Below the pieces are notes generated by a model that searched no databases, was not told the DNA's origin, and was given only the letters and a program-made list of their open reading frames with translations. The position numbers were made by a program, and so were the translations under genes. From Rhizobiales bacterium UBA1912 (lineage in GTDB: Bacteria; Pseudomonadota; Alphaproteobacteria; Rhizobiales; Devosiaceae), in NCBI GenBank assembly GCA_002337455.1, contig DDGC01000004.1:108822-172821 (forward strand): a DNA stretch of 64,000 bases. Direction: 5' to 3'. Positions 58,408 to 64,000 of the stretch are shown here, piece by piece. Within the stretch, counting starts at the first letter, position 1; the number at the start of each line of letters is the position of its first letter.

Positions 58408-58716
58408 CTACTTTTCCCTTTTTCCTCGCATGGATCGACTCGGTGACGGGCGACGGCCGGCGGACGCGACGAGGACCATTTGCGAACGGTAGTTAAAGAT
58501 CAGCTCAACGCAGTGCGTCGTGCCAAGATGGATTGTCACGCGCGCGCCGTCGACCTCGGCTTGCGGGTAATAGAATTGCAGCTCTGAAACATCTTTCCAG
58601 CTCCCATGTTCCAGCTCTGCAAGCAGGGCGCGAGCTTCTGCCCTAACCGCAGCATCGCTGGAAAGTGCCAGACGCGAAAGCTCGCCGATCCCCATCATCT
58701 TCATAAAGAATCGCAT
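58408..58716 (-). CDS. HigB-type toxin (RelE-like mRNA interferase)
   Basis: 102 residues matching the HigB pattern HxEARALLAELxxGxWKDVSELQFYYPQA and LGTTHCVELIFNYRSQMVLVASAG. The expected RelE-like strand order and a basic C-terminus are present. Such toxins cut ribosome-bound mRNA. The gene precedes its antitoxin (58405), the HigBA order, with 2 bases between. A start a few codons in (ATG runs at 58702-58704) cannot be ruled out. Confidence 0.72.
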   Translation of the reverse strand: MRFFMKMMGIGELSRLALSSDAAVRAEARALLAELEHGSWKDVSELQFYYPQAEVDGARVTIHLGTTHCVELIFNYRSQMVLVASAGRRPSPSRSMRGKREK

Positions 58717-58745
58717 ATCAGACTGCGTCGCACAAGTGAAATCGC

Positions 58746-58817
58746 TCCCGCAGTGGGAACGTACACTTGAACTTCATCGCGACTCGTGCCTATGCTTATA
58801 ACGGTCCCATGGTGGGA
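58746..58817. promoter_or_regulatory. Double TCCC-N5-GGGA dyads in the higB / DUF2235 divergent region
   Basis: Two dyads, TCCCGCAGTGGGA (58746-58758) and TCCCATGGTGGGA (58805-58817), each with GGGAAC on the right, 59 bases apart. A plausible promoter (TTGAAC 58767, TATGCT 58791, spacing 18) for the DUF2235 gene lies between them. They are probable operators for the HTH antitoxin and would couple both gene sets. Confidence 0.5.
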
Positions 58818-58844
58818 ACATTGTTATACAAGCGGAGACGCGAA

Positions 58845-60071
58845 ATGAAACGAATTGTAATCTGCTGCGACGGCACGTGGAATCGCCTCGACGCTGCGCA
58901 TCCCACTAATGTCGTGAAATTGGCACAGTCGGTGTTGCCGACCGATAGCCGAGGCGTAACCCAAGCCACCATTTATGTCGAAGGGGTTGGCACCGGTCGC
59001 GGAACGGGCCGGCTTGCTAAGCTCTTTGACCGGCTGGGCGGTGGTGCTTTCGGGCACGGTCTTATTGCAAATATCGAAGACGCCTATCGTCAACTAGTGT
59101 TCTTGTACGAGCCAGGGGACGAGATCTACATCGTTGGCTTCTCCCGAGGGGGATACACAGCGCGTTCGCTGGCGGGCCTGATCCGGTCTTCCGGCATTAT
59201 AGGCCGCAAACACGTAGCAAAAGTCCCCGAGGCGGTGCTGCGGTATCAGAAGCGCGGCAAAGAAAGCCATCCCGACGTTCCCGACAACTGCGCGTTCAGA
59301 GCGAATTATTCGCCCTTGGTCGCCACAAGCCCCAAGGACCTGGAGTGGCGCGAGCGAAATCGACCGGACCTTATACCCGACTCTTTTCCGCTAAAGATCA
59401 CCTATGTCGGCGTTTGGGACACTGTAGGGGCACTGGGCGTACCCGATACCTACCGGATCGCCAAATTGTTCAATCGAAAATACCAGTTTCATGACACGGC
59501 TCTTTCGAGCAGCGTTTCGGCGGCACGTCATGCGGTGGCGTTGGATGAACGCAGGGCAACGTTCCCGCCCGCCCTGTGGGGCAATCTGGACGACCTTAAC
59601 TCTCGGGTTGCCGATGCAAGCAGGAAAGGTAAGCCGCAATACCAGCAAGTTTGGTTCCCTGGCGATCACGGTTCAGTAGGAGGCGGCGGAGACATTCTTG
59701 GGTTGTCGAATGCCGCATTACTTTGGATTGCTGAGGGAGCCGTGGCATGCGGACTTGAGTTTGAGCCGCAATTTCTAAAGCAGCTCAGGCAAGATATCGA
59801 CCATCGAGCAGCACTCTGTAACCAAAGCAAACCCGACAAAGGTTTCTTCTCGCGGCTCATGTCCATGCAGATGATGGACCGCAAGGGACCGAGCCATTTG
59901 ACCGACCTGGCGCAATCGGCGCGGATGCGCTGGGCGGAAAGCAAAGGCACGTTGCCTGAGAAGCGGCCTTATCGGCCCGCTACACTGCGTACTCTTGAGA
60001 ATGACCTTGAGAAATGGCAGCACGACGCGGATTCTCAACCAGACATGCCGTTCGAAGAGGTCGCGTCATAA
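58845..60071 (+). CDS. DUF2235 (Tle1-like) alpha/beta hydrolase
   Basis: 408 residues. Opens KRIVICCDGTWNRLDAAHPT, the DUF2235 start, then has the nucleophile elbow IVGFSRGGYTARSLAGLI with the catalytic Ser, YVGVWDTVGALGVP with the Asp, and WFPGDHGSVGGGG with the His. The family includes type VI secretion phospholipases (Tle1), but no secretion genes are near, so it may act inside the cell, possibly on membranes. Start at ATG 58845 with GGAG seven bases upstream. Confidence 0.85.
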   Translation: MKRIVICCDGTWNRLDAAHPTNVVKLAQSVLPTDSRGVTQATIYVEGVGTGRGTGRLAKLFDRLGGGAFGHGLIANIEDAYRQLVFLYEPGDEIYIVGFSRGGYTARSLAGLIRSSGIIGRKHVAKVPEAVLRYQKRGKESHPDVPDNCAFRANYSPLVATSPKDLEWRERNRPDLIPDSFPLKITYVGVWDTVGALGVPDTYRIAKLFNRKYQFHDTALSSSVSAARHAVALDERRATFPPALWGNLDDLNSRVADASRKGKPQYQQVWFPGDHGSVGGGGDILGLSNAALLWIAEGAVACGLEFEPQFLKQLRQDIDHRAALCNQSKPDKGFFSRLMSMQMMDRKGPSHLTDLAQSARMRWAESKGTLPEKRPYRPATLRTLENDLEKWQHDADSQPDMPFEEVAS

Positions 60072-60269
60072 TCTGCTGAGCGTCGGAACTCTATAATTCA
60101 ACCCATTTGGAATCCGACCGACCCTCACAGACCAGTCGAATTCCAAATACCGGGGCCCGAAGCCCGCTAGGCATGTCTTAAACAACATTCGCATAGCTGG
60201 CCCCTCTTCAAAGATCAATGACTCGGCGCTTCGGACGGGTCTCACAATTGGCCCAAGGAGGCCATCTAC

Positions 60270-60440
60270 ATGTTTGAAATTCTTCATGCCAACGCGGGCG
60301 GGTACTACTGGCGTCTCAAGGCGACCAACGGTGAAACGCTTTGTCATTCTGAAGTGTATACGACAAAACAGTCGGCTGAAGCCGGCGTCGCCTCTGCAAA
60401 GCGCAATGCAGCGGCGGCTCCCGTATACGACCGTACGTAA
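60270..60440 (+). CDS. YegP-type (DUF1508) small protein
   Basis: 56 residues, MFEILHANAGGYYWRLKATN..., with the DUF1508 pattern YYWRLKATNGETLCHSEVYTTKQSAEAGVASAKRNA, one repeat of the YegP fold. Family members are stress-linked with unknown action. A perfect AAGGAGG lies eight bases before the ATG. The frame is short and easily missed. It follows the DUF2235 gene by 198 bases. Confidence 0.88.
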   Translation: MFEILHANAGGYYWRLKATNGETLCHSEVYTTKQSAEAGVASAKRNAAAAPVYDRT

Positions 60441-60867
60441 CTATTGAAGACCGCCGGCTCGAGAGGGCCGTCGGTTCTTCAAATACAATCTGCCATCCAG
60501 AAGCGTCTTTTGATGCTTGAAGGTCTCTGGTCCAGTTCCTGGTGACAATAGACGTGGCCCTCGCTCTTGGGAGACCGAGCGCATTGCTGTACAGATCGCG
60601 TCGGCGAATAAGCGTCCGGTTCCGCCCCCATTGCAGCCTTTCTGCAAAATTTGCCGCGTCCCAAAACCCGCCATTCGAAAGGTATCTGGCTTTCGGCTTG
60701 GACGGGCTGGACGCATTTCGGCGGCTTTCGAGCGTGCAAACCACAGTAGGGGACGTTTGATCTGCGGGCCCTGCTAAGGGGCGGATGAGATGCTTATGTC
60801 CATACCTTGCCCGCCCCTATCTTCGTAGGTCAGCTTAAGGGGGCTCGCCGTTCGCGCGAATAGCCCC
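60441..60867. other. Gene-free stretch between the YegP gene and the NB-ARC gene
   Basis: About 430 bases. Only poor frames are present. Inverted GGGGCGG/CCGCCCC (about 60778-60825) and an imperfect AAGGGGGCT/AGCCCCTT hairpin (about 60837-60871) at the end of the NB-ARC gene may mark its terminator. Confidence 0.4.
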
Positions 60868-63474
60868 TTAGCCGATGGCGTTTTGTAGCGCAGCGCCACG
60901 ATAGCCTAGCTCTCTCCTCCGAGACTCAATGTCAGCTACTGTTCCTTTGTCGTGCTTATAACCCGCAACCTGCTGCTCGATCCCCTCCAGCTTGCCGAGC
61001 ATCCGGCTCAATATCTTACACGCGGCGATATCTGCCACAGGACGTTTCTCAACGTCTCTCCACCAACGCTCAAGGGCATCAACTCCTGTCTCAAGCAGTT
61101 CCAAGACGACGACATCAGCCGCTGCCAAGCGAGCGACGCCTTCGAAGACCCGCAAGCGATCGCCGGCACGGGTAAATTCGCGATTCAGCGCGTCAATATA
61201 GGCTCGGGCGAAGTCGAAGCGCTGAGAAATCAAGCCTTGTACAAAGCTCGGCTCCAACCTTGTTCGCCGCAACTTGGCGGTGATCCGCTCGACGGCTTCG
61301 ATTGCCAGTTCGGCGATCCGGACCGCGTCGCCGCGAATGCGAGCAATTGAAATAAGTTCTCGATTAGCCTTCAGATGGGCGGAGAGGGCAATGTCCCGGT
61401 TGAACTCATTAGAGACGCGGGTCCGTGTAATCTCCCGTAAGCCGCTCCAATCCTCCAGCTCAGACTTCGCCTTCACCAGGTTGGGTAGGAGCTCGGCCTT
61501 GGTGCAACCAAGCTTGTTGGCAGCTTCCAGTTCACGTTCCGCTTCCCGAAATCGTGGCGGCTTCGCACGCAGGAGCGCCGCACCCAGAACGCTTGCTACA
61601 TCGCCGTTGCCTGGGAACTTCTTGCGCAACTCGGTTGCGGAGATTACGGCCTCCGCGAACTCGTCCTGAGCCCAATAGCGAGCAATCGTACGAATTCCGG
61701 CTCCCACCTGGCGATCTATGTTCCCACTTTTTTCGTGCGCGCGTGCCACGGCCTCCTCAATGGGCTTGCTTGCAGAGCCGAGTTGCTCTTTCACCAAATC
61801 GGAGACAGCTTGCAGCTCGGCGGGAACGCTGATGGCGGAGTCGCTCTGGCCTTTCGTTGCACTAGCTAGGAGGTGATAGGCTTGGAGTTCGGCGAGCCGC
61901 TCACGAACCGTGCGCGTGGGCAGCTCAAGCACTTCCGCGATGTCATTGAGCGTCGTCTCTCCTAGGAGCATCACAGCATAAAGGACCTTGGCCGGCATTC
62001 CCGTTATGCGGTCCAGCTCGCGCTTAAAGGCGAAGCTTCTAACTTCTTCGCCATCGGCGCCTCTCCACTTTTCTACAACCTCGCGGCGATCTTCGCCGAG
62101 CTTGACCAACCGGACGATCGACGCCGCGAATAGGGGTGATCCCGAAGAGGCCTCAAACACCTCCTCGAGTTCCCCGCCGCGATATTGGGAAACGCCAAAA
62201 ACGCTGCACAGGTTGCTGAGGTGAGCTTCGAAAGCATTGCGCTCGAGGCCACGGATTTTAACAATGGCCGTTGGCGGCAAGCCTTGATCGATTCGAGAAG
62301 TCATCAGTACGCGTGATGGGGAGAGGTCTCGACCAACCGTCCTTAAGGCGACGCTGTTAAGGGCCGCAACTGTCTCGCGTTGCTCGTCTGGCGACAAACT
62401 ATCGAGATCGTCGACGATGATTAGTGCTGGGATGATTGAAAGCGCCTCAACGAGCCGATCACTTATTTCGGGCAAGCTGAATTCTTCATCGGAAACGGGC
62501 ATCTCATAGGAGAGTATCTTCAGAACTGCCTCAAATAGCGAGCCGAGGTCCGAGAAGTCTACCTTGGAGGTCGGCACCATTTTGCCGCGCAGGGCGGAGT
62601 AGGTCTGCTGTTTTGCGGTCAACCAAATGACTGCCTCAACTTCCCCAGCCCTGGTCTCGAGAACCTCTTCCGCAAAGCGATAGGCGAGCGTCGTCTTACC
62701 AAGCCCGCCGATACCGGTGATTAGTCGCACCGGACTACGAGGATCACTGATCCATTGCCGCAGTTCCGCGAGTTGCGGCTCGCGGCCTACGAACTCGATC
62801 AAATCACTGTCACGGGCAGGAAGGTGCCCCTGAATCGGGACAGGCGTTTGTCCAGCCATCTGCTCAGGCGGTAGTCGGTCCGAGTGTAGGAACAGCCAGT
62901 CGTCATGAGTATTCGCCGCCGCTCGGCATTGATCCCTCACACGCACGTAAACGTCGGCATTGAAGACGAGCTTGCCGCCCGGCTTTTCAGGACCCTTACG
63001 GATCATCTTGACCGGGGGAGCGCCCGCCACCCTTCTTGGGATAAGAAGAAGCCCAAACCGCAGCTGCTGGTCTTTGTTACCGGCAGCGGTCTCAAGGGTA
63101 TGGTAAAGGCATTCGATACTGCTTTCGGTGTAGCGTTGCACCGCTGCGTTTAGTTCAGAGCAATTGAACTGGCCTTCGAATCCAACGAGTCGATCCCGGC
63201 CCTTGTCAGTGACCCCGAACAAGATGTACCCGCCAAACGCATTGTGAAAAGCAACGGCGTCTTTGACCAGCTCCGCCAATGCAACTCGGTATTCCTGGCG
63301 TTGTGCTTCAGTCGCATTGGCATATGCGGTTGGCCCTTTCGCCTTGTAGTCCCAGAGCTGACCCTCACAGGCATATGGCCGCCCATCCGGGAGGAGCAAC
63401 CTAAGAACCTCTGGCGTCAATGCGCGGTTGTCGACGGCAACCTTCAGGCTATCAATTATGTTATCGGCAACCAA
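60868..63474 (-). CDS. AlbA_2/Schlafen-like plus NB-ARC STAND ATPase
   Basis: 868 residues. Residues about 35-100 match the AlbA_2 (Schlafen-like) domain: LWDYKAKGP, then LVKDAVAFHNAFGGYILFGV, then TDKGRDRLVGFE. EFVGREPQL precedes the NB-ARC core: Walker A GIGGLGKTT (254-262), Walker B LIIVDDLD (351-358) and RVLMTSR (388-394). A winged helix (LNDIAEVLELPTRTVRERLA) and helical repeats with alanine-rich pairs follow to the C-terminus. The TTG start at 63474 has AAGGGGGG upstream. Proteins with this layout are thought to be anti-phage sensors with an RNA- or DNA-acting N-terminal part; this is inference. It lies at the right border of the island, pointing inward. Confidence 0.78.
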   Translation of the reverse strand: MVADNIIDSLKVAVDNRALTPEVLRLLLPDGRPYACEGQLWDYKAKGPTAYANATEAQRQEYRVALAELVKDAVAFHNAFGGYILFGVTDKGRDRLVGFEGQFNCSELNAAVQRYTESSIECLYHTLETAAGNKDQQLRFGLLLIPRRVAGAPPVKMIRKGPEKPGGKLVFNADVYVRVRDQCRAAANTHDDWLFLHSDRLPPEQMAGQTPVPIQGHLPARDSDLIEFVGREPQLAELRQWISDPRSPVRLITGIGGLGKTTLAYRFAEEVLETRAGEVEAVIWLTAKQQTYSALRGKMVPTSKVDFSDLGSLFEAVLKILSYEMPVSDEEFSLPEISDRLVEALSIIPALIIVDDLDSLSPDEQRETVAALNSVALRTVGRDLSPSRVLMTSRIDQGLPPTAIVKIRGLERNAFEAHLSNLCSVFGVSQYRGGELEEVFEASSGSPLFAASIVRLVKLGEDRREVVEKWRGADGEEVRSFAFKRELDRITGMPAKVLYAVMLLGETTLNDIAEVLELPTRTVRERLAELQAYHLLASATKGQSDSAISVPAELQAVSDLVKEQLGSASKPIEEAVARAHEKSGNIDRQVGAGIRTIARYWAQDEFAEAVISATELRKKFPGNGDVASVLGAALLRAKPPRFREAERELEAANKLGCTKAELLPNLVKAKSELEDWSGLREITRTRVSNEFNRDIALSAHLKANRELISIARIRGDAVRIAELAIEAVERITAKLRRTRLEPSFVQGLISQRFDFARAYIDALNREFTRAGDRLRVFEGVARLAAADVVVLELLETGVDALERWWRDVEKRPVADIAACKILSRMLGKLEGIEQQVAGYKHDKGTVADIESRRRELGYRGAALQNAIG

Positions 63475-63977
63475 GTCGCCCCCCTTCGCTCACGAGGCCG
63501 GCCAGCTCAGCGCCATCTCGCATCTTAGCGCGATCGTAGTTCACTCACGATCACCAGGTCGAGTCCTTTGGTTGCCGGCTGACGCCTCCGTTTGCTGCAA
63601 CGCAGTACTTCTATTGATTGTCGGGAGCAGAGGAGCGATGCGCTTTCAGGCCAAAGCAAAGTTTATCCGAATGTCCGTCTGGAGCGTTGCGGGCCGAAGT
63701 ACAGCGGCGCCCCGAATGGCCGCTTTCCCACCTCCGCCGCCAGAAGCGGTCGGGCAGGAATCCACCAAAAGCCGTCCACGGTGATTCAGTAAAGAGACTG
63801 GTCCGGGTTCCGTCGCGGTTCCTGTCCGCGTATTTCGCTACCGTCGACTGACCTTCCGTCTGGTTCCATCCCGTGCAGAAGCCTGAATATTTTGGGACCG
63901 CAAAAAACTTGAATTCTGGTGCATTGCGATGAACTGCAGAATAGCCTAAAGATTTGTAATAACAAAACAATTTCTTG
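63475..63977. other. Right end of the island, no gene
   Basis: About 500 bases holding the start region of the NB-ARC gene and then non-coding sequence. A 124-codon minus-strand frame (63611-63985) has no known domain and is Arg/Ser-rich. Sequence at 63671-63780 looks like remains of older repeats but I cannot assign it. Confidence 0.4.
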
Positions 63978-64000
63978 CTTGCCAAGGTTAGGGTCGTGAG
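63978..64000 (+). repeat. attR: right attachment repeat of the island
   Basis: Exact copy of tRNA-Gly bases 46246-46268 (starts CTTGCCAAGGTTAGGG). It is cut by the window end and probably continues to the end of the original tRNA 3' part. Confidence 0.88.

Noticed and set aside
63611..63985. 124-codon frame at the island right end
   Set aside because: Arg/Ser/Trp-rich, no domain and no clear ribosome site; it runs into the attachment repeat.
1..64000. CRISPR array
   Set aside because: No set of regularly spaced direct repeats with unique spacers was seen; the only exact long direct repeat is the att pair.
46217..64000. Complete prophage
   Set aside because: No terminase, portal, capsid, tail or lysis gene can be recognised in the island.

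Overview
The window comes from an alphaproteobacterium, most likely Hyphomicrobiales and possibly the Devosiaceae. The reasons are the gene order (secB/fxsA/TIM44-like, dnaQ-coaE-aroE-maf | origin | hemE-hemJ-rho-mnmE-mnmG-rsmG-parA-parB-holA-lptE-leuS), the TTAA-N7-TTAA sites of the cell-cycle regulator CtrA beside hemE, and the high-GC codon use. Genus and species cannot be settled from the sequence alone.

Positions 1 to about 46,300 are ordinary chromosome around the replication origin. From left to right this part holds: the 3' end of gpmA; a transporter; an Ada-like repair protein; nth; adenosine kinase; coaA; a histidine cluster (hisE, hisF, hisA, hisH, hisB) with a duplicated hisF 5' end between hisA and hisF; the HslVU protease; a small DUF6152/DUF6644 pair; Smr, TIM44-like, FxsA and SecB; a divergent enoyl-CoA hydratase/TetR pair; and the tightly overlapping maf-aroE-coaE-dnaQ operon. 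The probable chromosomal origin lies at about 20,860-21,300, between maf and hemE. On the other side are hemE, hemJ, rho (with a structured leader), mnmE, mnmG, rsmG, parA and parB. Five parS-like sites are scattered from 25,634 to 30,012. Then follow holA, lptE, leuS, a YggS protein, a CenR-like response regulator, a cNMP-binding protein, xthA, a LolA-like carrier, ftsK, amtB-glnK, a UbiH-type hydroxylase, a Trm112-type protein, a Lon-N domain protein and a CnoX-like thioredoxin.

At 46,217 a tRNA-Gly(GCC) gene carries a genomic island. A 23-bp piece of the tRNA (46,246-46,268) is repeated exactly at the last 23 bases of the window (63,978-64,000), which sets the island at about 17.7 kb. Its left part is the mobility and replication module: a divergent control region with an XRE repressor, two small unknown genes, a tyrosine integrase, a primase-helicase translationally coupled to a small helix-turn-helix protein, and a candidate iteron region. 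No phage structural genes are present, so it looks like a satellite or integrative element.

The right part is cargo that looks like anti-phage defence. It contains a 1343-residue NACHT-like ATPase with an internal CxC-x6-CxC cluster and a C-terminal PD-(D/E)xK nuclease signature, a HigB toxin with an HTH/ImmA-type metallopeptidase antitoxin, a DUF2235 (Tle1-like) hydrolase, a YegP-type small protein, and an 868-residue AlbA_2(Schlafen-like)/NB-ARC STAND ATPase. The two STAND proteins are the best candidates for a previously undescribed system. Their defence role is inferred from domain architecture and location, not shown by the sequence.
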